DNA of 64,000 bases from Cheilinus undulatus (GCF_018320785.1 NC_054884.1:19159667-19223666); one strand, 5' to 3'; positions 23,801-38,800 are shown, counted from the first letter of the stretch. A program made the numbers and translations. Notes: generated by a model not told the origin, from the letters alone.

Positions 23801-26800
23801 GTTTTTGTTAAGTATGCACTGTTTTCTGTTTTGCACCTTAAATGTTATGTCTGTGACTCAGAAGGAAAGTGCTGATATGTGGAGGTCAACAGGTGTACTT
23901 GCAAGAAGTTTTATACTTAGCACGGTCAGAGCTTATGAGCACATTCCGGACCTTCTGATTGTTAATGATACTGGCTGCTTGGATACATGAAGCATCCACA
24001 TCACTCTGTTGTCCTTGGATGTGTTCTGAGCTGAGAATATGGAGTGTTTTACTATGCAGATAAATGTGCTTCTTCATTTAAGACTCATTATGCATTTTAA
24101 TGCAACATTGTCATTTGGAAAGATTTTGTTGCTGCTTTACAGCATATAAACTGAAATATTATGACCAACAATGAGAAAAAAAATCCTTCATTGGCCTAAA
24201 TTTTCACAGCCACTTACAATAAACTGACTGTTTTTAATATTGTCTGACAATTTGTTCTTTTTTAAACCTTGACTTTACACAAATTAAAACAGAATTGTTG
24301 TTTAATGATAGCCTCTTATCTAACAATATGGGCATGTGTCCACAACTGGTGCTTTTAGCACTGGAAATGCTGACAACCTCAGTTTCAGGGCGCTCTCACT
24401 GGCGTTTATTATTACTACTTTAAGAGAGTTGACTTCTGCTTTCCTTGTGAGTATCCATAACATTATTTCTAAATAACTCTATTTCCCTTCATGTGTCCTT
24501 TATACAATCTAAGTATCACCACAAAAACACAAAACAAAGCATAAGAATCTTGTCAAGAAATAGGCAGCAGCTGTAGACCTGGAAACTTTACCCCCCGAAA
24601 AGACAGGTCGAAAAAACTAAAAATTCTGGTTAGGGTAAGGGTGAAGGTTAGGGTTAGGATACCTTTGTTAAAAGTCAACAGTCTGACCTGCACCCTTATC
24701 ATGCTAACGTTAGCTAAGGCTAAAGCTAACTAAGCTACATTAGCTAAATATGTAATGAAGCCAATGTAGCCAATGTATCTAAAGCTAGCAAAGCCACATT
24801 ATCTATGATAGCTTATGTTACATTTGCTAACGTAGCTATGTAGCTAAAGGTAGCTATGCCAGCTTTGCAGCTGTATTAGCCTGTCTTAACTACATAAACT
24901 ATGCAGCTGCATTGCGTATGTACAGTGCATCCAGAAAGTATTCACAGTGCTTCACTTTTTCCATGTTTTATGTATGTACAGCCTTATTCCAAAACATAGA
25001 ATACATTTTTACCGCAAAATTCTATTTATTTATAAAATCAAATGTACATAAGTATCCACAGCCTTTGCCATGACATTCAGAATTGAGCTCAGGTTTATCC
25101 TGTTGCCACTGATCATCCTTCAGATGTTTCTACAACTTGATTGGAGTCCGCCTGTGGTAAATTCAGTTGGTTGGACATGATTTGAAAAGGCACACACTTG
25201 TCTATATAATGTCCCATAGTTGTGCATGTCAGAGTACAAACCAAGCCATGAAGTCAAATTGTCTGTAGACCTCCAAGAAAGGATTGTATCAAGGCACACA
25301 GACCAAACCACTGAAGGTCCCAATGAGCACATTGGCCTCCATCATCCATACATGGAACAAGTTAGGAACCACAAAGACTCTTCCTAGAGCTGGCCACCTG
25401 GACAATCTGAGCAATCAGGATAGAGAGGCGTTAGTCAGGGGGTCGACCAAGAACCCAGTGGTCGCTCTGACAGAGCTCTAGCACTGCTCTGTGGTGAGAA
25501 GGGAACCTTCCAGAAGGACATCCAGTTCTGCAGCACTCCACCAATAAGGCCTGTATGGTGGAGTGTCTAGATGGAAGGCACTCCTTAGTTAAAGGTACAT
25601 GACGGCCCACCCTGGAGTTTGACAAAGGGCACCTGAAAAACTCTCAGACCATGAGAAACAAAATCCAAATTCAACAAAGATTGAACTCTTTGGCCTGGAT
25701 GCCAAATATCATGTCTGGAGGAAACTAGGCACCGCTCATCACCTGGCCATCCCTACAGTGAAGCATGGTGGCAGCTGTGGGGATGTTTTTTGGCAGCAGG
25801 AACGGGAAGACTAGTCAGGGTTGAGAGAAACATAAATGCAGCAATATATAGAGACATCTTTGATGATAACCTGCTCCAGAGCACTCCCGACCTCAGTCTG
25901 TGGCAAAGGTTCATCTTCCAACAGGACAGCGACCCTAAGCACACAGCCAAGATAACAAATGAGTGGCCTCGGGACAACTCTGGGAATGTCCTTGGCTGTG
26001 CACCGACACTCTCCACCTAACCTGATGAAGCTTGCGAAGTTCTGAATAGAAGAATGGGAGAAATAGGTGTGCCAAACTGGTAGCATCATACTCAAAAAGA
26101 CTTGAGGCTGTAAGTGCTGTCAAAGGTGCATCAACAAAGTATTAAGCAAGGCCTGTGAATACTTTATTGCATGTGAAAGTTTTTTTTTTTTTTTTTTTTT
26201 TGAATACATTTTCAAAAGTTTCAAACAGACTTTTTTTCACTTTTTCATTATGGGATATTGTGTGTAGAATTTTGAGGTAAAAATGTATTTAATCCATTAC
26301 AGAATAAGGCTGTAACATAACAAAATGTGGAAGAAGTGAAGCACTGTAGCTAACTTTCAGCTACATGAGGCTCAGATTGCTAGAAATAAAGCTAACGTAG
26401 CTACATTGGCTACAATGGAAATGTCAACTATACAACTAGTAAAACTATGTTAGCCTCAGCTAGTCACCATTCATGTAACTACCTCTGAAACAGGTCTATA
26501 CATAAATGAATCCTGGATTAGATCTCTTTTATTGTTTGTTTAATTTATGAAATGTTGCTTAGTCTGTAATATTTGCAGGGTGGTTATTTCATAAGTGTAA
26601 CTTTCAGACTTTGTTTATGAATTAAGTTGAAACTTTTTTTTTTTTTTAATCTCTAACTGGAAATACATGGTACTGGCAAACTACATCACTTCTGTTCTGA
26701 CAAAGGCAGCATCTCAAAAAGAAGGGGCGTCTGAGATCTGTAGTCTGCTGTCAGATCCCTCTTGATAAAAGTGCCAGCTGTGGAAAAAGGCCCCATATTG

Positions 26801-29800
26801 GAATTATATCAAATCAAATTTTGGAGTTATATGTAAAGCAAGGCTAACATTTCAAGTCAAGGAAGGCCAATAAGAATTTTATTTGTGATTTTTTTTTTTG
26901 TCTTTTTATGTCAGAACGTATTTCTACGGAAGCCCTTTTCATCCAGACCTTTTGTTTTACTCCATTTTATCGTAATAACATTTTTTTTTTTACCTGAGAT
27001 ATGACATTTTCATGTTATTTTCGGGGAATAACAACCCAGTTCTTTCTTGGTGACCAATTAATTTCTTCAGATGTCAAGAAAAAACCTAAATGAACCTGAT
27101 ATCACATACAAAAATCCCACAGTACTGAGACAAATGAGTCATGATCTCAAGAAAAAAGCCAGTTTTCTTTTGTTATCACTGGAAAACAGAGTAAAACTAT
27201 TTAATGTGTGGATGTCCTCATAGGGCTTCCGTAGATAGCAGAAACGTTAGTCCTACCTTCTCTTCTGGCTTTAACTCTTATAAGTTCTGCTGTTTAAATA
27301 TTTAGTGTTCCTTGTTTTGCAGAATATATTATATGTACCTATCGGGTTGTGAATGCTGTATGTAAAGTTTTCATGATTCTTGGGAAAAAAAAGTCTCACT
27401 GTCCACTGCACTGTTATTTGTTGCTCCCTGTGGATGTCACCAGTGTCATCTTAGGTTTTCCGTCCATGTTTTTCTCACTGAACCCATCAAGCAGAATCAG
27501 ATGTAACATTTTTTCTCCTTTTCAGAGCCCAGGTCAACTGAGCTCACTGGGCTCTTCGTTGAGAAGCCTCCAGAAAGTGTGGTTGCTGTTACAGGTCAGA
27601 AACAAATTGGTGGATTAAAAATTGTCAAAACAGAAACTGTAGAAGTCCATTATGTGTAACCTTATCACATAATGTTATACAAGGTATTTGTTTGTGAATG
27701 GCAGGGGCCGATATCACATTTATTGCCAAGGTTGACTCAACCACCCTAGCAAGAAAACCCACCATGAAGTGGCTGAAGGGCAAGTGGATGGACCTGGGCA
27801 GCAAAGCTGGAAAACACATGCAGTTTAAGGAAACATATGACAGGAATACTAAGGTGTGTGTTAAGAACAGACTATAAATGGAGTGTTTACATTATTTTAT
27901 TGGAAGATCCAGAGCTTTTTGTTCCATTTTTTTAACCTATACTCCTTTTTTACATAACAAATCTGCAGTGCTGTGACAAAGATCCATTATCACAACACAT
28001 TTGTACTTTTACATGAAACCATAATGGGTTAATATTGTTAGGACTCACTGGATTTGAAAACAGTGTTTTGAGGCTCAGTGATTTCGGTCACCATATTTGA
28101 AGCACTGTCATAAACTAAGGCATTCTCACCAGAGCTGTTTGGGCCGCTTTTAACAAACTCTGGTCCATTTTCCCAGATAGTGTGATCCGTTTGGAGTAGT
28201 GTGAAAGCTCATACAAACTCTGGTGCATACCAAACAAGTGAACTCTGGTTGGCTTAAAAACAGGGGTCTTGGTTCGCTCCCAAACGAACTCTGGTGCGAT
28301 TTGTTTAAGGTGTGAAAGCAAAGCAGACAAACTAGTGAACCAAAGGCAGGAAGTTGCAAAAAGCACAATGATTTACAGGTATTTATGTGAATTCATATGT
28401 CTCATGTAAAGAATGACATGTTGGGCAGCTCGCTGTCTGCTCAGAATGACCCAAGGCAAAAGCAAAAATCCCAAGACAGCCTAAAAGAGATGGATTTCTG
28501 GTTTCATCTACTTCAATGTCTCCTTTTCTTTTTCTCCACTCATTGTTTGGGATGACAGCACCACAATCATGCAACTGCTTGACATTATCCAGATGGTTTG
28601 GTTGGTTTGACTAAGTGCAATGTAAATACGAACCAAACCACAGGAAAGTGTGACAATGCTGCAATTTGAGGCCCGAACCAAACTGAGACCCCCAGACTGT
28701 CAGGTGTGAAAACGACCTAACTTTTTTGTCTTGTTACATGCATCACGAGCCAATCAGAGCACTGGGACAAAATGAGGTTGTACCCATGAGGTGGTTTTCT
28801 GAGTGCAACTGACAGGCACTGCTGTAGTTCATGAATGATTGTGCTTGTTGGTGGATAAAACTTATACCTAGGCCGGTCAAGAAAAGTGCAAAAACATCTT
28901 CTCTGCCAAGAAAGGTTTTCAGTGTGGTTCTTTGCTCTTATTTTAATAAAAAATATATGGTCCAGTTCTGATAAAACTGCTACTATACCACAGCTACATC
29001 CAAGCTAATCGCTACACCAGTAGCGGCCATTGTATTTGTCAGCTTAGAGTACAACTAAACCCAACCTTTAGCTATCGCAAACTGTAGCAGATTCAGGTTG
29101 GGAGAAGAGAGAAAAAATTGTTTCAGTTATGAAACCGTGGCCAAATCTTGGTAAAACTGTCGCTGTTCATTAGCTATATATCAGGGGCAGCCATTGCTAT
29201 CAGCTTCCAGTGCAACCAAAGTTACCGCCTTGTTCTCCTCAAATGACACTGATTGGTCGGGTTCACTATCTAGGCTGGCACAATCTTTTCAGATTGGAGC
29301 TCTGAAAGAGGGATTTTCCTGATAACAGTTATGAAATCTGGGCAATCTATCCTCTTTTTGTGAGGTTACCCATTTGGTTCCCGAAGAGGCTTTTGAGTCC
29401 AATCCGCAGTAAGGGTGTAAGAAAATATTGATACACTGATATATCGCGATATTTCGCAGCGCTATACTGTATCGATATTTTAAAATGCAGTATTGATATT
29501 TTCAAGGCAATAATTTGCTTTATTGGTGCAGTAGTTTGTGGTGTAATTTCACCCCCTGACCACTAATTAGCAGCAGGCACCACCAGCTGGCAGCAAGCGG
29601 TTGACTCTTCCCTCTTTTCCTCTGCTTAGAGAACCAGATCATGTGCCTACCCAGCAGTGCAGCTTCTGCTGCATTCGTAGCAGATATGTGGACTTGTTTT
29701 GACTTCCAAAACACTAAAATGGTACAGACTTATACAGGAGTCTAGTCATTTGTAAGATATGCCACACCAGAGTGAAATACTTGGACAACACAACGAACCT

Positions 29801-32800
29801 GACATTAGACATCATAGTGATAGCTTAGCAGCTTATAGCTAACGTGAAAGAAGCTTGCTGAAGCTACCACTGATTTTTACCTCCGCCAAGGAGGTTATGT
29901 TGTCAGCAGGGTTCGTTAGTTTGTTTGTTTGTTAGTTTGTTTGTTTGTTAGTTTGTTAGCAACATAACTCAAAAAGTTATGGACAGATTTTAATGAAATC
30001 TTTTAGGAAATGTCACAAATGGCATAAGGAAGAACTGATTAGATTTTGGTAGTGATCCACATCACCATCTGGATCCAGGAACTTTTTTAAAGGATTCTTT
30101 GCCATTGGGAGATAGGGCTGATGGTGGAGGTCTGCGCTCTCCGAGTGCTTTTCTAGCACTCTAACAAATTTATAAGACCACCTGTCATAAAAATGAGAGA
30201 ACATTAATATTTTAGAAATCTTTCAAAAACTTGTTTAAAACTAAAAATTTTATTATTATTTATTTAGCAAATAACAAAGTGAAACAACTAAATAGTCCTT
30301 TTTCACACATAATAACCAAAAAACTTAATATTTTGTATGGCCTCCTTTGGCCTTGATAACAGCTTGCATTCTTGCTGACATTGTTTTTATGTACTTTTCC
30401 AGTCTCTTTTGTTATTGAGTTCCAAATAGTTCCTAGCTGTTCCCACAGACTTGCTTTAGATGAAACTTTTGTGCGATCAATCTTTGTATCTAGTAAATCC
30501 CAAATTTGTTCAATAGGATTCAAATCCAGACTTTGACTTGGCCAGTCCATCAGTTCCAGTACTCCAGATTCCTTTTTCTTGCTCAAATAGTCTCTGCACA
30601 GCTTTGAAGTATGCTTGGGGTCATTGTCTTGTTGGTATATAAACCCATGACCAATCAGATTCAGCCCAGCAGGGATTCCTTGATGCACTAAGATGTTGTG
30701 GTAGATGTTCTGGTTCATGATACCTTCAATTTTCACTTATTTGCCCACGCTGTATCCACAAATGGAACCTCATACCATAATGGAATCTCCACTGTGTTTC
30801 ACTGTGGGTGCAATGCATCTGGCATCAAAATGTTCTCCAGCTTTTCTACAGACATAAACACGACGATGCTGACTGAAGAGTTTAAACTTGGACTCGTCCG
30901 TCCAGAGTACCTTCTTCCAGTCATCAACAGTCCAGTGTTTGTGCTCCCTGGCAAATCTGAGGCGTTTCTGGACGTTTGCAGGCCTCAATAATGGCTTCTT
31001 AGCAGCTATTCTTCCCTTTAAGTCTTGTTCCGTCAGTCGTCTGCTTTTGATCATTCTGGAGACTTTTTCAGACTCTGATCTAGAAGCATTCATCTCTGCC
31101 TGAAGATCAGCAGTGGTCTTCCTTCTGTCTCTAGTACTTCAAATCTTGAGGTGTCTGATATCTGCTTCAGTTAACTTTCGTTTCCTGCCTCTTCCTTGGC
31201 GCATTTTGTAAGTACCAGTCTCAGCAATTGACTCCAAAGCATACTTGACCACACTGTGAGAACACTTATGTCTTTCCCTATTCGTCTCAGAGACCATCCA
31301 GCATCATGAAGTGCATTAATGCGGACTATTTCATTTTCAGTGAGCTCTCCACGTTGTACCATTTTGAACAGGAATGAGGAATTTCAAACTGAATTTTACC
31401 TTTTTATACCCAAATTTGAGCTGGCTCACTGGGCTTCTCTGAGAAGTCAGAAATTAATCAAGCATAACATTCAACCACTAAAACTCATTTTCCTGTTCAG
31501 GAATGCAAGTAAATAACTATAATTTGACATGTTAATCAAGAAATAATAATGTGCTTTACTATTTTTTCAGTTTTTTTGTAAATCAGAAAATTTGAAAATT
31601 AATGTAAAACAATAATGATTATATTTCAATGTTAAAAATATCATTTGGTTAAAGAGCTTTTACATATTGGTTAACCATTGCAGAAACATAAAATTTTTTT
31701 TTAGTAATAACCAATGCTGTTAATTTAGGGCAGCTGTGGCATAAACCTTACTTTGGGTGGTGGTTTAATAAATTAGTTAAGCACTGTATATACACACCCA
31801 CATATACATGCAAATTTATATATATATTTTTATGTTAATTGCAAAAATATTGCAATATATCCTTTTCTCATAGTATCGCAATATGTCGCAAAATATCAAT
31901 ATCAGCATCCCTGTATAGCAATATGTATCAATATGTTTCAAACGACCAAGAAAGAGACTAAAAAGTGGAGCTGAGGCAGGTCTTAAGCCTCTTGACAAAG
32001 CTACACCATGCTGGCTTGTTGTCATATCAACGATGCCCCAAATTATTCAGAACTAGAATCCTTCTGTGATCAAAATCACCAAACATTTTTTTCTCGCTGT
32101 AAAAATCTGCTTTTCAGCTTGTTTGTATGTGACTCCTTTGCACTCGGCCTCCAGTGGACATTCTGGAAACTGCAGTTTTATTCACTTTGACTTCATTTTT
32201 CATTCCTGGAAGTTGCCAGCTAGAGCTGACATTTAAAAATATAAATATTTGATCAACTGACTAATTAGTCACAAACACCTATGGTTGACACTACATAATA
32301 ACTCAAAGTGTTTTATCATGTAATAAATTTTTTTAGAAAAAGCTTTTCTTTTTCCTCTTTTATTTGACTGCAAACAAACTCCTTCTCTCACTAGTCTCCC
32401 CCTGCTGGCCATTCGAAAGAATGCAGATCTAGGATGAGTGCAATGGCTTTAAAAGACTGCTTTCAATATAAAGTCTAAGGTTCAGCCAAAACTTCTCATT
32501 ATTCCAGAAGAATTCCAAGGTAATTGAATCCTATTTCCTCCCCTCAGATCTACACTTACGAAATGAAGATCATCAAAGTGGTGGCTGGAGATGCTGGGGG
32601 CTACAGGTGTGAAGTGACTGCTAAAGACAAGTGTGACAGCTGTACCTTTGAGATCACTGTTGAGGGTGAGTGAAGACATACCCTGGCCTGCTTACAGATT
32701 CCATTCGTGCTGATGTTTTGATCTGATCCAGCACTAATGTGCATCCTCTGCAACTTCTCCCATTACAGCTGCACAGCAGGAGGGGCAGGCGGATATTTTG

Positions 32801-35800
32801 TCTGCCTTCAAGAGAGCGTAAGTATCAGCCCATCCCTGGAGCCTATGTGCTAAAAACCATAGGGAAAATGCATATGATGGCTATTTATAATCAGCACAGG
32901 TGCTATATGACAGTATAGTAAATTTAAAGGTAGAGCAGATATTCCTGCTCTTGAGTTCACTGTGTACTGATAGGTTAAATCACTGTTTCCATACAAACAG
33001 GGATGCAGGAGAGGATGAGGGAGATCTGGATTTCAGCGCCCTCCTTAAAGCCACCAAGAAGTAAGAAGCATACTGGTTTTTATTCTTGAAATGATCAATT
33101 TTCACCTTTCACTTCTGTTTTCAAAATCCCTCCTTTCCTTGTCCAACCCAAGGAAGAAACCAGTAAAAGAGGAACCAGAAATTGACGTTTGGGAGCTGCT
33201 AAAGAATGCCCATCCCAGCGAGTATGAAAAAATTGCTTTCCAGTATGGCATCACTGACCTGAGAGGCATGCTGAAACGTCTGAAGAAGATGAAGGTAGAG
33301 CCCAAGCACAGCGAGGGTAAGTTGGGTCAACTAAGACCAGGAGGGGAAAAGAAGTGGGGGGCATGTGAGGTATGCAGGAAAGGTATCAGGAAGGGAGATC
33401 TTACCTCAGGGGAGACATAAGCAAAATGCTCAGCATGAAACTCTACACAGAAAGCAGCTGATGAGCTGCTCATTCTTGCTTTTCTCCTCCGCACAGCTTT
33501 CCTGAAGAAACTTGAATCTTGCTACTCAGTGGAGAAGGGGAAGAAGATTGTCCTGCGATGTGAGGTGGTCGATCCCGACGTCCAGGTCAAATGGTTGAAG
33601 AACGGCCAGGAGATCAAACCCTCAGCCAAGTACTCCCATAAAAGCATAAGCTCATATACCAAACACTATGAACTAGGCTGTTTTTAGTGTCAATTCTTCA
33701 CCATTAGCCTCATTTAAGACATTAGCTTAATTAGTAAGCAATCTCAGGCCTTCTTTTCAAAGCGTAGGTGGACTTAATGGGGAGTGTTTTAAAAATATCC
33801 CTCTAAAATTATCCCAGCCACAAACTCCCAAACACTGCTGCCATCAACACATTTTATTTTAAGCCAGTCATGGAGACTCCCAGAGGGTTAGGCAAGTCGA
33901 CCTGCCAGCACATCTTAGGCATCATATGAGCAGTGAAGATCCCCACCAGGATAGGAAACCACTCATTTCTTAGCCTAAATGTCAGAATAATTTGATGCTC
34001 AGGTAAAAATTGTGATGAAGGGATGTAGTGATGACTTAGTTTCAGTTGATTTTCCAGGCACAGACACTGTAGTACTCCTTTCTACAATCACAACAGATCA
34101 GTGACTGCTTTCAGATTCTCTTGTTTTTATACCATCTAGTTAAATGTGTAAATCATGGAGGAAGAAAATCAAGATGCTGAGGTCAGAACGCCTGTTGTTT
34201 AAAAGAAAGGGTTGAGGCTCAAGGAGTGCAAAGATGACAAAAATGTGCTGAAATACACAAACATGGGTTAGAGACAACATTATAATGTATGTAAAACAAT
34301 ACTTTTGTCATAAAAATGCATTAGTCTAAGAGCTATATGGATTACTATGTGTTTTCAAGTTTCAAAGACCTAGGCTGATGATAGAAATCTTTCTCATCAT
34401 GTGTGATGACAATGAAAACTAATGTAAAGTGACACAACATTGTAAAAATTCAGTGGGCCTCATTCACAGATGCTTCTTAAGAATTAATCAATTTATAAAT
34501 CAATCTTTGCCTATATAGCACCAATATTATTGGGGGATCCAAATTAAATTAACAAATATTAATAATAGATAATGTAGACTTTCCCCTATTAAAGTAAAGA
34601 GCAGTGTTAATCACCGTGAGCACAGCACCAACAGTATTAGCCCCGTCACAGTGGCGATGTAAACCTTCCCTTTAACGGCAGGGCTGTTGAGCAGACCAGA
34701 CTAATGTTGACACCACTCTGCTCAAGCTTTGCTGGGGTTGGAAAGGGCCACTAGGAGGAAATAAGCAGGAAGAGGAGAGGGACAAGAGAAACAACAAATG
34801 TAAGACAAATTTATGGCAGTCGTGGCCATAAGAATAAATTGACAAATTGATAAATTGAAGAAATTGCCATTGGAAATTTGTTCTTAAAGCCTATTTACAT
34901 GTTTTTTTAAAAAAAAGATTGAGATTCAGTTAAATGTCTTATCTGGGATTTATCCTTAGGTAAGAACCAAATCTCATAAAACTGAAAGCACTTGTACATA
35001 TTTTGGTGCTGATATGAAAGGATACAATTATTAAATTTGCATCCATCCACACTAAAATATCCTAAGTTAAGAATGACATGGTACATATAATTTTAAAATA
35101 TAAGTCACTGTATTTTCAAAATCAGTTAATCATAATTTTGCTTACTTGAACCGCCAAATGTTAAAGTTATGAACATAAAACTAAGCACATAAGTAGGACC
35201 GTGACATGACCCCAGATAAGCAAAAAAAGGTGGATGGATGGGTGGAAATTAGTAGGAATTTTGCCATGAAGCGCTTGTTTAAAACAACAACAAACTGCCT
35301 TTGCACAAGGTATTTGAATGTTTTTTAAAATATGCTCAGTCATTTTAACAGCATCAGTTTTTATGATTGTTATTATTGGACTTTAATATACTTTTATTTC
35401 TCAGATAGGGATATGGCCTAACCCCACAGCATCAGTTATTACAAAATGTAGGTTTTCATCAAATCATGTTCATTTTGAAAAAAAAAAAAAAAGATGAAGT
35501 TAATGCTATCCAAACAGTGGTATCACTCAAATTATAAGGTTTATGGCATATATATTTAATATCCTTTACTAGTGTGATATATAAATCAAACCTTCCTTTT
35601 TAGTTTTCATTTTGCGCAGCGCTGAATCCACTTTAAAATTCATTATACATGGAATAGAGTGCGTTATTGTTTTTTATGGTTTATTTGAATTTGGGCATCA
35701 CTGTTGTCTTGCTACTTTTTCTCAATTCTATGTGCCCTCTGTATTTGCACACAGCCCTGCTATCGTATGCCCTTATATGGAAATGAAGACCTACTTAGGG

Positions 35801-38800
35801 AAAACATGCATGAGTTTCCTGCTTCCAAGTATATGACATTTATATATTCAAGATCACATGTATGAACAATTCAGCAGCTTAAGGACATGTCATAGATCTC
35901 ATTAAGGTTTCTCTTAGAAACTGTCTGATTAAGACAAAAATTAAGAACAATCTTAAGAAGATAAAGGGGTTAGGTGCCCTTCGAGAGCTTTCACTGCCTC
36001 TGGGCCAAAGCAGTGGAATTAACTCTTTAATTTAAGAGATTTTGACTACTTTTAAACTACACACATTTATAATTTAAGTTTTGTTTTAAAAGCCTTTCTG
36101 AGTTTTAGATAAAAGGTTCAAAAAGGCCTTTTGTCAGATATCATCAGTGTATAAATTGACTTGAATGCCATATCTATATTTACCAAGAAAAATTACAAGA
36201 ATAATGACATATGGTATTATGATACTGCAAATTTGATAAACATCTAAATTTTATTGGGAATTATGTGCATCGCTATTTAGATTCATTAGGTAAGTGTGTA
36301 CATTAAAAATCCAGCCCTGTTAACATCTTCCAAGGACATCTTAAATGAAGCGTTTTTTTTTTTTTATTATTATTATTTGTTCTCCAACATGTCAACATCT
36401 TGATATTAGGAATACTTCTACACTCTGTTTGACCTCTAATCTGTCTCTTTAATCTGTCACTTTTGAAGGTATGTCATGGAGGCCAACGGAAATGTCAGAA
36501 CGCTCACCATCAACAAGACGTCCCTGGCTGACGACGCTGCGTATGAGTGTGTGGTTGGCGAGGACAAGTGTTTCACAGAGGTGTTTGTCAAAGGTGCATC
36601 ATCTTTATTTTGACACTTTATCACGTTACGTAACATGATTGATATGAGTTTTCAAACCTCACACTGTCAATGCTGCTGTATTCTGCTCCGTTCGTCCAGA
36701 ACCGCCTGTGACCATCACCAAGCTGATGGATGACTATCATGTGGTGGTCGGAGAGAGAGTGGAGTTTGAGATCGAGGTGTCGGAGGAGGGCGCCCACGTC
36801 ATGTGGTCAGTATATCAGCTGTTGAGCAGCAGAGACTCCATGAGGCATCACCTTTATGCCATATCTTAAGTTACCAGCAGAAAAATCATAAAACTTGAAA
36901 ACATTACTCATGTTTATGTAACACAACATTTAATACAATTTCTTACTGTGAGATTCAGAACGATGGAGCTTTGCAGGTAAATACAGTTTAAAAAGCTGAA
37001 TATTGCCTGGTGTGCAGCTACACTGGCTTGTAGGTCACAAACACAAGAAAACATACAATTAACCAAAACCCCAGAAAGAAAGCATTATGCTACTCAACAT
37101 CACTAAAGATGCACAATATTAGAAAATACTGCAGAAACAGAAATCAACATGCATTTTGCAGCAGCTGTGGATCAGTGGTAGAGAAGGTCGTCACTGGTGT
37201 GTAAATGTACATAAATATGTATGAATGGGATTTGTTAATGCTGTGGAACACTTTACACAGCAGCCTCTTCTGCAATGTGTGAATGTACTGTGAATAAGTA
37301 ATAATGGGTGTTAATGGGTGAGACCTACAGTGTAAAAAGCACTTTTAGTAGTCAGACAACTAAAAGGAGCTTTACAAGCTCAGGGTCTTTTCATTTCTTA
37401 ATATTTCTCAGCTTGTGGTACATTTTTTTCTATTTTGCCTGGTCAACCTTCTCATTGGCCAAGATGAAGTCTAGGCACAGGAAATAGCACAGGAGCTAGC
37501 TTATCAATTTAGTTAGTGTTCAGTTGAAATAAATCATTAAATACAATGATTGGTGAAAGTTCTGAACTGCAGGCAGGCAAGTTCAGCACCCCAAATCCTC
37601 TGCTGCAAAGCCATGCTGTTGTAACGGATGCCGTATGCGGTTAAGCACTGTCTTGCTGATGTATGCAAGGTCGTCCCTGAAAGAGACATTGTCTAGATGG
37701 GAGCATATGTTACTTCCTCTATATACTTTTCAGTGTTGATAGTGCCTTTCCAGATGTGGAAACTCCCCACACCATAAGCACAAATGTAACCCCTTATCAT
37801 CAGAGATGAAGGCTTTTGAACTATGCGCTGATCACAAGCTGGATGGTCCTTGTCCTCTTTTGCCCACAGAATACGTTAGTGGTAAAAAACAAACAAACAA
37901 ACAAAAAAAAAAAAAAAAACGGAGTGACACATTTTGATTTATCTGACCACAGAACAGTTTTCCATTTTCCTCAGTCCATTTAAAATTTGCTTTGGCCCAG
38001 AGAAGATGAGAAGATGGCATTTCTGGACCAGGTTCATATATGTTACAATGTTGCAATGTCATTTAACAGACACTTCAATCCAAAGCCAAGTCTGACAGGT
38101 AGACAGGAAGTCTAGGAGTTAAGGACCTGGCCCAAGGGTTAGAGTTAGGGCAGTGCCACCTGATGGCTCCAAGATCCCGAACCATCAATACTGAGCTTCG
38201 GCCTTGTCTCTCAGGCACAGTGATTTCTCCAGAATCTCGGAATCTTCTGATGATATTATGTTCTGTACATAGTGGGATATTCAAAGTATTCGCAATTTTG
38301 CATTACGTTGTTTTCTGAAATTTTTAGAAGCAGCTTTTTTGCATATTTGTGAACCTCTTACCATCTTAACTTCTGAAGACACTGCCTCTCTAAAACACTC
38401 TGTTTATACCCAGTCATGCAACTACAAATTGTGTTTTAAACACTTAATGTTGGAGAAAATACAGTCTGTACAAAAGGTTTACTGCTTGTAAATGGCATCT
38501 TCAATGAAAGCTTTTTTCTAATTTTGTTAAGGTATTTTGAGGACATAGAGCTTCACAAAGACAAAGATTCAAAGTTTCGTTTCAAGAAGGATGGAAGGAA
38601 GCATACATTGATCATCCCAGAGGCCACGCTGGATGACATTGGCATGTACCATGCCTGGACAAACGGAGGGCATACCAAGGGAGAGCTGGAAGTGGAAGGT
38701 ACTACTGTAACATATTATCTTCTCAGTCTGTTTTATTTTTTAGAGACTTAAAGTTTGCCTAAAGTGTTAACATGTGATGCTTATTGCTAAATTTTCTCTT

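Larger units (their letters stand above)
29405..31940. mobile_element. Possible composite: one repeat split by two later insertions
   Basis: Positions 29,405-29,515 and 31,835-31,935 both contain ATATCG/ATATTG words (GATATATCGCGATATTTCGC on the left, TAGTATCGCAATATGTCGCA on the right). They could be the two ends of one element. Between them lie the dispersed repeat (29,878-30,153) and the Tc1-like relic (30,154-31,788). Confidence 0.4.
27854..32547 (+). other. mybpc2: mybpc2 intron 11 (about 4.7 kb), nested transposon relics
   Basis: Contains, in order, a TAA-flanked MITE, a repeat related to 54.9-55.4 kb, the two halves of an ATCGATATT-rich repeat, the 29.9-kb dispersed repeat and a Tc1-like relic. 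Nothing else looks coding. Confidence 0.75.

Noticed and set aside
38075..38284. Minus-strand ORF with [15 protein letters not shown] sequence
   Set aside because: It is part of the degraded transposon at 37.6-38.4 kb, not a host gene.
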